From Acidobacteriaceae bacterium (GTDB taxonomy: Bacteria > Acidobacteriota > Terriglobia > Terriglobales > Acidobacteriaceae): a stretch of 37,780 bases of DNA. Below the pieces are notes generated by a model that saw only the letters and a list, made by a program, of their open reading frames with translations, ran no database searches and had not been told where the DNA came from. Of the stretch, positions 26,701 through 33,898 are shown piece by piece. The translations under genes and the position numbers were made by a program. Each line of letters opens with the position of its first letter. The first letter of the stretch is position 1. The stretch is taken from NCBI GenBank assembly GCA_025355505.1, contig JANXZM010000008.1, forward strand, positions 1 through 37,780, written 5' to 3'.

Positions 26701-28328
26701 ACCGCCTTGCCGCTCGCAACCAGCAACGCCAATCCGTGCTGGTCCGGATGCACGTGCGCCGGCGCTCCCAGCGGGCCGGGGTTGCATCCATACACGTGAG
26801 TCAAATTGATCCAGTCGCCTTGCGTGCAGGTCGTGCCGGAAGCAATCGTGCACTTGTAAAGATTGATCGCACCCGCGTAGACATCCGTTCCCGCCGCATT
26901 GGGGATTGCCGCCAACTCCAGGTTGTAATAACCCTGCTCCACTCCGCAGCCGCTGTTTTGCCCAAACGCGCTGTCCCCGCAGTTCGTGATGCCGTTGTCC
27001 AGAATCGCTGTCCAACTAGTCCCCCCGTTCGTCGATCTCCATATACCCTCGTCAACCGGCGTCGGGCTTCCATTGTTGTTTGTCTGCACATCGACGACCC
27101 ACACATACATCTCGTTGCGCCCCGGTACCACCGCAAACTCGCCGCGATAGAGCAGGCAACTGCTCGCGTTCGAACCCGCCGAGCACACTCCGGATGCAAG
27201 ACCCGCGCTCGGTTGCGTAGTCAGCCGCGTGAAATGCTGTCCATCCGTCGATGAGTACAGCCCGTGTCGCCGGATGAAAGCGTAGAAAGTCCCGCTCGTT
27301 CCCTGGCTCGGGTTGTACACCACCGCCGTAGCCGAAGCTTGAACCGCGCCGTCCGAGAGGATGACGCGGTTCCACGTCACTCCGCCATCCTGCGAGTAGT
27401 AAAGTCCGCGCGCCGTCGAATTTCCATCTTCTTCCAGCCCGACGTACAAGCCGCTGTCTCCAGCGGTAGCCGCCACCACCAGGCTGGAATTTGCCGTGCT
27501 GAAAGCCATCTTGCTGAAACCGATCCCAAGAAAAGATTGCCCCGTCCCCGCGTTCTGGATCTGCGTCCACGTCGATCCTCCATCCGCCGAGCGCAAAATT
27601 CCCAGGCCGTAATATGAGTCGCCCGAACTGTTCGTCTCTCCGGTCCCCACCAGAATCACGTTGCTGTTGCCAGGCTGCAATGCAATCGCCCCCACCGCCA
27701 GAGTCGGCTGATCGTCAATCAAAGCCTGCCAGGTGACCGAAGCGGGATTCGAATTCAGACTGCCCGCGTTCGTGGATTTCCAAAGACCGCCATACGCGCC
27801 GCCCAGCAACACCGTGTTTCCCGTGCTGTCCAACGGATCGATTACTACCGAAGCAGCTCGTCCCGAGACCCAGTTGTAGTCCTGCGCTCCATCTCCCGTG
27901 GCATCGGAAGCAAGCGGAGCCGGTCCGAGCGGTACCCACACCGCAGAGGCTGCCGCCGCCGGCGTTAGTGCGGGTGCCCCATCCAAGCTCCGCTTGGGTG
28001 GGGGCGTTGACTTTGCACTCGCCGCCGCCCGCTCCGCCCGCATCGCCATCTTCTGCTGGTAAGCCCGAAACCGCAGCCCCGCCGCCGATTCCCCGCCAGG
28101 CACACTCCGCCCGCGTTGGTTCCAGTTCCAACTCAATTGGTCCCGCAGATAAGCACGATTCCCGTCGCGCTCCTCGGCAGCGGAGCGTGTAGTTTTCCTG
28201 TCAGACTCCTGACCGAAGGCGCTGCCCAAAAACCCGCCGTTGATCATTCCCCCGAGAAAAAAAACGAAAATCGCAAAGAAAATAACCGAGACAATCAAAC
28301 GAGAAGAACCCAAACCACGGCTGACCAT
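23745..28328 (-). CDS. Giant secreted BNR/sortilin-like and Ig-repeat protein
   Basis: About 1527 aa. Signal or anchor helix (LIVSVIFFAIFVFFLGGMIN). From about residue 120 to 900 there is a propeller with sortilin/BNR blades (GGLWKSTNAG; GILRSADGGSTWTQ; GIWRSTNGGTSWTAI; GAYGGLWK) as in VPS10/BNR glycosidase-like proteins. Ig-like repeats follow (FNLTAPSPTSVSVAQGG; GYSGSVTLTCTG). Near residues 1345-1390 come hydrophobic stretches (LPWFTFAWVVLVGIVGMGG; LYGGIAGICLGLGLMVEVSC) and a Gly run, then another Ig domain to the end. A helix-basic-helix block inside a chain is unusual. It is probably surface exposed. Start 28328 or GTG 28343; no clear SD. Confidence 0.7.
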   Translation of the reverse strand: MVSRGLGSSRLIVSVIFFAIFVFFLGGMINGGFLGSAFGQESDRKTTRSAAEERDGNRAYLRDQLSWNWNQRGRSVPGGESAAGLRFRAYQQKMAMRAERAAASAKSTPPPKRSLDGAPALTPAAAASAVWVPLGPAPLASDATGDGAQDYNWVSGRAASVVIDPLDSTGNTVLLGGAYGGLWKSTNAGSLNSNPASVTWQALIDDQPTLAVGAIALQPGNSNVILVGTGETNSSGDSYYGLGILRSADGGSTWTQIQNAGTGQSFLGIGFSKMAFSTANSSLVVAATAGDSGLYVGLEEDGNSTARGLYYSQDGGVTWNRVILSDGAVQASATAVVYNPSQGTSGTFYAFIRRHGLYSSTDGQHFTRLTTQPSAGLASGVCSAGSNASSCLLYRGEFAVVPGRNEMYVWVVDVQTNNNGSPTPVDEGIWRSTNGGTSWTAILDNGITNCGDSAFGQNSGCGVEQGYYNLELAAIPNAAGTDVYAGAINLYKCTIASGTTCTQGDWINLTHVYGCNPGPLGAPAHVHPDQHGLALLVASGKAVGYFAHDGGISRTLDGYAGLNAGSCAGTNQFDSLSESLGSMTEFVSISVHPTNADILLGGTQDNGSPKTSGATGSSTWQNALGGDGGLNAINPVNPNEWFAANPYVTIVKCELGTACNNNGFFEIVSSSNLGGDQGAFYTPYILDPQNSGELLVGTCRVWRISTSGTAPLQLSNDFDTLGTGACTGDEINLVNGLAAGGPALNNNSTVVYAVTNGYGPLSGRPGGEVWVTTNAGATLMANATQNVNPNGYAISSVAMDRSDATGKTAYVGIMGFSTQAFPTSHVWKTVNAGASWADWSGTGTGFPDAPVNALLVDSQAGRIYAGTDVGVFFSSTTTASWNEAGPAPGPGVSGFLPDAPVTALQLFNPDTGTKTLVASTYGRGIWNYALVTSADYTNVISNSPQTVFPAQNATFNGTLTARNGYASLVNLNCTGAAPATCALQPTQPTPTAMYTVTAGGSVGDYSFNAHAVGTDGNTITRDAAVALHVVDFNLTAPSPTSVSVAQGGTSAASTFQVTGAGSFAGTVALSCPAGLPAGAACVFSPSSAVSPTSAAPVTVTLTVTAAPGTPVGGPTTVTISAMTTGAPAAKTQTFRLTVTAPAPDFTIAVTATPNATVINQNVTWNGTLTVVNGYSGSVTLTCTGEVPGTCGITPPTVTPTAGGAGFTVTVGSATARAFNLAIQGTDGTLTHATPTATLTVGTDVTWTDTGSATVTVLAGQNASYTFSAAPAGGGAFSSGVSLACGSLPALTRCGFSPASIAAGAGTTAVTLTIATTGPNSGTQLRAGAVLGTAWTGGDGRPYALPWFTFAWVVLVGIVGMGGKRRGKTRLYGGIAGICLGLGLMVEVSCGGVAGGGGGGPPPVVTVTVSPASATLFADLAGNSWPAGVTEKQFTATVSNSTNQSITWAVAGGGANGTVDGTGLYTTPAATPNPAAVRVTATSALATSAGSAAVTVEAPTGLGTSQITVTATAAGGTAHGDVVTLIVQ
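27972..27998. repeat. GGGTGCCCC palindromic repeat inside a gene
   Basis: GGGTGCCCC-ATCCAAGC-TCC-GCTTGG matches the intergenic copy at 22533 with one substitution over about 26 bases. Here it is translated on the minus strand as part of PPPKRSLDGAPALTP, a linker between the N-terminal helix and the propeller, so the repeat is tolerated as in-frame coding sequence. Confidence 0.65.
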
Positions 28329-28506
28329 AAATTGAAACGCCACTTTGCGCCGGCGCGACGCAGCGCACCTCTACAGTTTCAACGATTAGACAAAGATTTC
28401 CATGTCCTCGAAAGTCCCCCCGTCCTTGGTAGCCACCCGTTGAAAACACAAAAGCCAAAAGCGAAAGGCCAAAAGCTGACGGCTGACACACGATGACGGC
28501 ATCCGC

Positions 28507-28536
28507 TTGCTCTTGCCGGTTGCGCCCTTCTATACT
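28507..28536 (+). promoter_or_regulatory. Candidate promoter of menC-type gene
   Basis: TTGCTC (28507-28512), an 18-base spacer and TATACT (28531-28536), about 60 bases before ATG 28598. The -10 box is good; the -35 box is weak. Confidence 0.35.
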
Positions 28537-28597
28537 TGCCGGTCTCAATCTTGGTTGACTATTGAAGGGTAAGTCTGGGTTCATCCACAGCTAAATC

Positions 28598-29713
28598 ATG
28601 AAAATCGAATCGGTAACTCTGCGTGAAATTCATATGCCGCTCGTGCATTTTTTTGAAACGAGCTTCGGGCGTATTTACAGCCGCCGCATCCTGCTGGTCA
28701 GTGTCGAGGCCGATGGAGTGCGCGGCTGGGGTGAGTGCGTCGCCGGAGAAGACCCGTACTACAGCGCGGAATGGACCGAAACCGCGTGGCCCACGATCAA
28801 GCATTACCTGGCGCCGCTGCTGCTGCAGGGCGAGTTGTCCGCGGGGCGGGATTGTGCGGCGCGGTTTGCCAGAGTGCGGGGCCACCGCATGTCGAAGGCC
28901 GCGCTTGAAAACGCGGTGTGGGACGCGGAGGCTCGGCAGAAGCAACAGCCGCTCTGGAAGTTGTTGGGAGGAACGCGGCGCGAAATCGCATGCGGCGTTT
29001 CGATTGGCATTCAGGACACGCCGGAACAACTTCTACAGAAGATCGAAACCGAGTTGGCGGCGGGATACCGGCGGATCAAGATCAAGGTGAAGCCGGGGTG
29101 GGATCTGAATGTGCTGGAGAAGATCCGCGCGCGCTGGGCGGATATTGTTCTCAGTGTGGATGCGAATTCGGCCTACACGCTCGACCAGGTCGAGCATTTG
29201 CGCAAATTCGATGCCTTTAACCTGCTCATGATCGAGCAGCCGTTGTGGAACGACGAAATCTATCTTCATGCGCGGTTGCAGAAAGCCATCCGCACGGCAA
29301 TCTGCCTGGACGAATCGATTCTTAATGCGCGAGACGCCAACTTTGCCTTGGAGACCGGAGCCTGCCGGATCGTCAATATCAAGGTTGGCCGCGTGGGTGG
29401 CTTCAGCGAGGCGAAGAAAATACACGATGTCGCCCTGCGGCACAACGTTCCGGTGTGGTGCGGCGGGATGCTGGAATCGGGAGTGGGACGGGCGCACAAT
29501 ATCGCTTTGTCAACGCTTGAGAATTTCCGCTTGCCCGGAGATGTGTCGGCATCGAAGCGTTATTGGAAAGAAGACATCATCGAGCCCGAAGTGCAAGTGC
29601 GCGCCCATGGGATGATTGCCGTCAGTGACGCGCCGGGAACGGGCTACCAAGTGCGTGAGGACCTGGTGCGGAAGTTCACCGTGCGCGAAGAGACGTTTCG
29701 CGCTGGAAAGTAA
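28598..29713 (+). CDS. menC: o-Succinylbenzoate synthase / enolase-superfamily enzyme
   Basis: 371 aa, mandelate-racemase/enolase fold. The capping domain has GWGECVAGEDPYYSAEW; the barrel has RRIKIKVKPGWD with KxK at K161/K163, then metal ligands in VDANSAYT, LMIEQPL and CLDESI, the second catalytic Lys in IVNIKVGRVGGF, and WCGGMLESGVGRAHN. These match MenC type 2, which dehydrates SHCHC to o-succinylbenzoate in menaquinone synthesis; close relatives are N-succinylamino-acid racemases, and the two cannot be told apart without context. No other men gene is in the window. SD before ATG 28598 is weak. Single gene. Confidence 0.8.
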   Translation: MKIESVTLREIHMPLVHFFETSFGRIYSRRILLVSVEADGVRGWGECVAGEDPYYSAEWTETAWPTIKHYLAPLLLQGELSAGRDCAARFARVRGHRMSKAALENAVWDAEARQKQQPLWKLLGGTRREIACGVSIGIQDTPEQLLQKIETELAAGYRRIKIKVKPGWDLNVLEKIRARWADIVLSVDANSAYTLDQVEHLRKFDAFNLLMIEQPLWNDEIYLHARLQKAIRTAICLDESILNARDANFALETGACRIVNIKVGRVGGFSEAKKIHDVALRHNVPVWCGGMLESGVGRAHNIALSTLENFRLPGDVSASKRYWKEDIIEPEVQVRAHGMIAVSDAPGTGYQVREDLVRKFTVREETFRAGK

Positions 29714-29778
29714 AGTGTAATTTTCCCGTTGAGACGCGGCTTGCCTTGTCTCTACAGGTGGATTGTTAGCCTCTTTTG

Positions 29779-30726
29779 TCAATCGCTGGTGGGGCGAGTT
29801 TGCTGGCAGCTGGGCTTGTCGGTGGCCACCGAGGATTCTTCCTTCTTCAGCAGTTCCAGCGCCTGGGCGAATGTCAGGTCCGAGGCAACCCGCTTAAAGC
29901 CGCTGAAAATCTCCGTCGAACTGATGGAGAGATTCTTGAACAGCAAAATCTTTCCGGTGAAGCTCAAGCTCACGCTTGAAATTTCCCAAAAATCGTCGCC
30001 AACCTCTTGCTGCTGAACCATGAAGCGGCCGCCGCGATCGAGGTGTCCGAGAATTCCCCAGCCGAAACTAACTTCCTCGAAGAGCGTGCTGTCAATGCTG
30101 GCAATGCGGTACCGGACGGCGTCCACCAGCACGTAGCCCTGCATGCCGGTCAGGACCCCTTCTACGCGCGACGGCGGCTCGTAGCGGGGATTGGGCCGAA
30201 ACTTCAATTTCACTAGAAGGGAGCCGGCCCGGCCGATGCCTTCCGAGCCCTGATCTTCTCCTGCATACTCAAACAGGAAGGCATCGGGCAGTGCGCGCAC
30301 GATACGCATCGTGCGCTCGGCGTTCTCTTGCTCCTGTGCGCGTTTTTTTCGCAGTTCGTCGGGATTGTTGATGAAACGTTCGACGCGTGCTTCTTCCCCA
30401 TGGCGTTGCTTGGCAGTGAGAGGTTTGCCGTTGTAGGCGACCACCAAGCCGGCCGTAGCGTCCTTGGTTTCAATATAGATTTTCGTGGTGGATCCCTTCG
30501 GCGTGGTCTTGGTGCCGCGAAACCGGAAGCGGGCGGTACCATCGTTGGCCGCCTTAATTTCGTTCTGCACGGCTTTGCGCACCAGTTCCGCGGGATCGTG
30601 ATACGGAGAAACTGTGGCTGGCTGTCCGGCAAAACTGGCCGTCGTGAGCAGCAGAATCCAGGCGCTGGTTTGGACGACGCTGTGGGTGCTGGCATTGTGC
30701 GAGATCGAGTTCACGGCCGCCATCAT
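29779..30726 (-). CDS. Exported protein of unknown function
   Basis: 315 aa from ATG 30726 (ATG 30723 also possible; a TTG at 30744 less likely). An N-terminal hydrophobic segment (SAWILLLTTASFAGQPATVS) looks like a signal peptide. The mature part has a charged helix (NNPDELRKKRAQEQENAERT), then strands with KLKFRPNPRYEPPSR, VEGVLTGMQGYVLVDAVRYR and GWGILGHLDRGGRF. This strand pattern resembles outer-membrane lipoprotein-sorting-like (LolA/LppX) folds, but that is only a guess. Conserved-looking, no catalytic motif. It is convergent with the menC-type gene. Confidence 0.6.
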   Translation of the reverse strand: MMAAVNSISHNASTHSVVQTSAWILLLTTASFAGQPATVSPYHDPAELVRKAVQNEIKAANDGTARFRFRGTKTTPKGSTTKIYIETKDATAGLVVAYNGKPLTAKQRHGEEARVERFINNPDELRKKRAQEQENAERTMRIVRALPDAFLFEYAGEDQGSEGIGRAGSLLVKLKFRPNPRYEPPSRVEGVLTGMQGYVLVDAVRYRIASIDSTLFEEVSFGWGILGHLDRGGRFMVQQQEVGDDFWEISSVSLSFTGKILLFKNLSISSTEIFSGFKRVASDLTFAQALELLKKEESSVATDKPSCQQTRPTSD

Positions 30727-30938
30727 GGGACTAAATAAGTGCAATCTGGTCTACGCCATGGTAGCAAACGTGGGCAGCAAACCGAAGGTTGCATCGAGGT
30801 AAAGCCGCGCTTCCGACCGCCGCTGTAAGTTCCTGATGGAGAACGATTTCCAGCCATCGGGCCGACCGCTAGAGGGGGTAATGATTTACAATCGGTTCAT
30901 TCGCGGCGAACAGAGCGCGAGGAGATGGAGGCCAAGCT

Positions 30939-31307
30939 ATGGATGCTCCGCAGACCGGTGAGTTCGCCCATATCGGCAAGTCGGTCGTAATCAAGGGAGA
31001 GCTGTCGGGATCCGAAGACTTGTACGTGGATGGCAGCGTCGAAGGGAAAATTGAGCTGCGCAACCACAGCCTGACGGTTGGGCCGAACGGCAATGTGAAG
31101 GCCGACGTCACCGCCAAGGCGGTTGTGATTCAGGGTAAGTTGGACGGTGCCGTGGTCGCCTCCGAGCGCGTCGAGCTGCGAAAGTCAGCGGTGGTAACCG
31201 GCGACGTGACCACGCAGCGCATCGCCATTGAAGAGGGCGCCTTCCTGAAAGGGAAGGTCGAGATTCAGAAAGAGGCCGGAAAGGCGACGGGGTCCGCGAC
31301 TTCGTAA
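30939..31307 (+). CDS. Bactofilin
   Basis: 122 aa; polymerising cytoskeletal protein with a right-handed beta-helix core. Typical start of the domain FAHIGKSVVIKGELSGSEDL followed by DGSVEGKIELRNHSLTVGPN, then six-residue rung repeats (AKAVVIQGKLDGAVVASERV; SAVVTGDVTTQRI; EGAFLKGKVE) and a short unstructured tail. GGAGG lies upstream of ATG 30939, and TACAAT at 30887-30892 could be its -10 box. Bactofilins act in cell shape or localisation of wall enzymes and polysaccharide machinery. It is followed 39 bases later by a methyltransferase-like gene, probably in one operon. Confidence 0.85.
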   Translation: MDAPQTGEFAHIGKSVVIKGELSGSEDLYVDGSVEGKIELRNHSLTVGPNGNVKADVTAKAVVIQGKLDGAVVASERVELRKSAVVTGDVTTQRIAIEEGAFLKGKVEIQKEAGKATGSATS

Positions 31308-31346
31308 TCGAGGGCGGACTGGTTGCGCAACCGGGTGCATTGATCC

Positions 31347-32036
31347 ATGGCATCTGTTTCTGACAACGTAATGAAATTCTTTCGGAGCTCTTCGAACACC
31401 GCAGGTTCCGCGGTCCCGCAGAAGCTGACCCGCCGGTCGAGTGGGATGGGGGAGATTTCACGGCTGCTGAATTCGCAGGAGACGCTGTGCGTGCTCGACA
31501 TGGGCGCGACCTCCGCCAATAACATTCGTTTTTTTACCGGCAAGGGGCATAAGAATTACAGCGAAGATCTGTTGCGGTCGTCACTTGACCCGGCGCTGCG
31601 CGTTCAGGACGGCGCAGGAAACACGGTAGTGGACAGCAAAAAATTTTTGGATGAGAACCTGGTGTACGCGACCGCTCAGTTCGACGTGGTGCTGTGCTGG
31701 AATCTGCCGGATTACATGGAAGAGAGCCTGGTGAAGCCGACCATCGACCGTTTGTGGTCGGTGATGAAGCCGGGCGGATTCCTGCTGGCGTTCTTTCACA
31801 CCCGCGACGCGGGCCCCGATTCGACCTGCTATCGCTATCACGTGACCGGTACCGACATGCTGGAGATGCAAGAGATCAAGTTCGCACCCCCCGGCCGTCC
31901 CGCGGCCGACAAGCAATCCCCGCGCCTGCAGCGCGTCTTCAACAACCGGCACATTGAAAACCTCTTCCGGGATTTCGCTTCCATCAAGTTTTTCCTGGCG
32001 CGCGACGCCATCCGGGAAGTGCTGGTGGTGCGCTAG
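31347..32036 (+). CDS. Methyltransferase-like protein downstream of bactofilin
   Basis: 229 aa. Class I methyltransferase-like pattern: ETLCVLDMGATSANNIRFF replaces the usual GxGxG loop with GATSAN, FDVVLCWNLPDYMEE is strand 4 and following, and DRLWSVMKPGGFLLAFFHTR is the post-strand PGG loop. The weak motif I leaves SAM binding uncertain. The C-terminus has RVFNNRHIENLFRDFASIKF. No signal peptide. The substrate is unknown. It is in tandem with bactofilin, so a shared role in cell envelope organisation is possible but only inferred from position. No good SD before ATG 31347; ATG 31371 is an alternative. Confidence 0.65.
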   Translation: MASVSDNVMKFFRSSSNTAGSAVPQKLTRRSSGMGEISRLLNSQETLCVLDMGATSANNIRFFTGKGHKNYSEDLLRSSLDPALRVQDGAGNTVVDSKKFLDENLVYATAQFDVVLCWNLPDYMEESLVKPTIDRLWSVMKPGGFLLAFFHTRDAGPDSTCYRYHVTGTDMLEMQEIKFAPPGRPAADKQSPRLQRVFNNRHIENLFRDFASIKFFLARDAIREVLVVR

Positions 32037-32107
32037 TCAAGCTTGCTGGTGGAGTGCCAAGCGTCCCCGCCCGGCCACGACGCTCTAAAGCGGGCCCATC
32101 GGACTTA

Positions 32108-32410
32108 TCAGCCTTTGGACATGCAAGTCGAACAAGTCTTCACGTGAGCCAAGCGCGCTTTGTGAGCCTGCTGATAAGCTTCCATTTCCTCTTTCTGGTG
32201 CTTCCGTTTTGCTTTCTCGGAGAGCCTGGGCTTCACTTCATTGCGGTATAAGAAAGAAGTCCATGCTGCGTGCGTACGGGTCTCGCGATCTTTTAGCTTT
32301 TTGTAGGTGGCGCATTCCGATTCAGACATAGCGTGATTGATGATAGTCGAAAAGCGCCTTTGTCCATTCCTGTTTTCCGCGATCTCTTGATAGTATGTAG
32401 TGTCAGGCAT
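32108..32410 (-). CDS. Small charged helical hypothetical protein
   Basis: 100 aa from ATG 32410 (or 73 aa from ATG 32329). Highly charged helix (KPRLSEKAKRKHQKEEMEAY then QQAHKARLAHVK) ending in TCSTCMSKG with a CxxC pair. Not recognised. Its longer start overlaps the first nine bases of the SRP RNA gene on the opposite strand, which favours the shorter form or careful regulation. No clear SD for either start. The absence of low-complexity shadow character supports a real gene, but confidence is moderate. Confidence 0.45.
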   Translation of the reverse strand: MPDTTYYQEIAENRNGQRRFSTIINHAMSESECATYKKLKDRETRTHAAWTSFLYRNEVKPRLSEKAKRKHQKEEMEAYQQAHKARLAHVKTCSTCMSKG

Positions 32411-32506
32411 CGGTTCCGCGCGACGTTTTCCCGCCAATCCCGCCAGGTCCGGAAGGAAGCAACGGTAACGGGCTCTTTCGTGTGCAGTGGAGCGCCGGTG
32501 CCTGAC
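32402..32506 (+). ncRNA. ffs: Signal recognition particle RNA, small bacterial type
   Basis: About 105 nt. The invariant domain IV is visible: CCAGGTCCGGAAGGAAGCAA with the GGAA tetraloop, flanked by CCCG/CGGG. The ends pair as GTCAGGCATCGG (32402-32413) with CCGGTGCCTGAC (32495-32506), giving the closing helix of the 4.5S-type RNA. A T-rich tract (TTTTGTCCTTTTT) follows directly and should end transcription. TAGTAT (32391-32396) six bases upstream fits a -10 box. The RNA binds Ffh and directs membrane proteins to the translocon. Confidence 0.92.
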
Positions 32507-32520
32507 TTTTGTCCTTTTTC

Positions 32521-32590
32521 GGTGGAGCGCCGGGCGTCCTCACCCGGCTACCTGTGCCTCAGGCCGGGCGTCCCGCCCGGGCGCTCCACC
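32521..32590. repeat. GGTGGAGCGC palindromic REP-like element
   Basis: Perfect 10-bp ends GGTGGAGCGC (32521-32530) and GCGCTCCACC (32581-32590). They enclose two hairpins: CCGGG/CCCGG, and CCGGGCG (32564-32570) with CGCCCGG (32574-32580). It lies between the SRP RNA and the AlaX-type gene. A diverged relative is at 36480. Confidence 0.65.
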
Positions 32591-32619
32591 AGCAAAATCT
32601 TGTTACCAATTCTTTCATC

Positions 32620-33858
32620 ATGACCAAGCGTCTTTACTACGACAGTTCGGAACTTTGCGAGTTCGATTCGGTGGTCGAGGAGGTCGCGCCTCTCTCGCCT
32701 GACGAATCGCGCCCGGGCCTCATCCTGCGCGAAACCGCGTTCTATCCCACCAGCGGCGGTCAGGTGCACGACACTGGGTGGCTCACGCTTGACGGGGCCG
32801 AGCGCCTCAGAGTCACCGAAGTTGCGGATGCCGAAGACGGCAGGATCGTCCACTACCTGGAAGCGCCGGCCACCATGCCGCTTGTGGGTGCCGCGGTGCG
32901 CGGCTGCATCGACCTCGAACGCCGCCGCGACCACATGCAGCAGCACTCCGGGCAGCATGTACTCTCGGCGGCTTTTCTCGAGCTTTACCAGATGCAGACC
33001 GTCTCCTTCCACATGGGTGAAGATTATTGCTCGATCGATCTGGAGACGCCGTCACTAACTTCCGGGCAGATTGCTGGAGCCGAGAAGCGCGCCAATCAAA
33101 TTGTGTTTGAGAATCGTCCGCTGCGGATTCGCTATGTTTCGCGCGCGGAAGCGGAGAGGCTTGGCCTGCGGAAACTGCCTCCCGCCGAGCGCGATGAGCT
33201 GCGTCTGGTCGAGGTTGCGGACTTCGATCTGTCGGCGTGTGGCGGAACGCACGTCAGCGCCAGCGGGCAGATTGGTTCCATCCTGCTGCGCAAAACCGAG
33301 AAGGTACGCCAGGGAACACGAGTCGAGTTTGTCTGTGGCGAGCGCGCGGTCCGCATGGCGCGGCGTGACTACATCTCCCTCAGTGAGGCGGCCGCGCTAT
33401 TTTCAGCGAAGCTCTGGGATGTGCCGGATCAGATTCGCAAGAGTGTCGAACAGAGCAAGCTAACCCGCAAGCAATACGACGATGCGCTCGATCAACTCGC
33501 CGAGCTCATGGCTTTGGCCGCTCTCAAAGATCAGCCAGAGACCAACGGGCGGAAGATAGTCGTGCGCGCGTTTTCCCATCGCGACATCAGCTACGCCAAA
33601 CTGTTCGCCCAGAAAGTGACCCGAGCGGCTGTGCCCTCCATCGCACTGGTGGCCAGCGCCGTGGATCCACCCGGTCTGGTGTTCGCGCAGACAGTTGGCG
33701 GCTCCGCCGACATGGGGGCGTTGCTCAAGCACGTGCTCTCGTCGGTAGGAGGCCGCGGCGGTGGCAGCCGCGATTTCGCCCAGGGCGGTGTTCCGGCGGG
33801 CTGCAATGTCAACGTCGAGCAGCTTTTGCGCGAGGCAGCGGGTACAATCGGAGCCTGA
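32620..33858 (+). CDS. AlaX-type alanyl-tRNA editing protein
   Basis: 412 aa from ATG 32620; upstream in-frame codons lie in the repeat element. N-terminal domain starts like the second half of AlaRS (ETAFYPTSGGQVHDTGWLTL). Editing site H105-M-Q-Q-H109 (HMQQHSGQH) and C207-GGTH211 (SACGGTHVS) supply the zinc ligands that hydrolyse mischarged Ser- or Gly-tRNA-Ala. A C-terminal DHHA1-like domain follows (ALVASAVDPPGLVFAQTVGG; GGRGGGSRDFAQGG). This is the full-length AlaX-L type lacking the aminoacylation domain. It acts free in the cytoplasm. It is followed 40 bases later by a histidine kinase gene. Confidence 0.85.
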   Translation: MTKRLYYDSSELCEFDSVVEEVAPLSPDESRPGLILRETAFYPTSGGQVHDTGWLTLDGAERLRVTEVADAEDGRIVHYLEAPATMPLVGAAVRGCIDLERRRDHMQQHSGQHVLSAAFLELYQMQTVSFHMGEDYCSIDLETPSLTSGQIAGAEKRANQIVFENRPLRIRYVSRAEAERLGLRKLPPAERDELRLVEVADFDLSACGGTHVSASGQIGSILLRKTEKVRQGTRVEFVCGERAVRMARRDYISLSEAAALFSAKLWDVPDQIRKSVEQSKLTRKQYDDALDQLAELMALAALKDQPETNGRKIVVRAFSHRDISYAKLFAQKVTRAAVPSIALVASAVDPPGLVFAQTVGGSADMGALLKHVLSSVGGRGGGSRDFAQGGVPAGCNVNVEQLLREAAGTIGA

Positions 33859-33898
33859 TCCCGACCGCACGCGCCATTTCCCGGGAAGAATTCATTCG

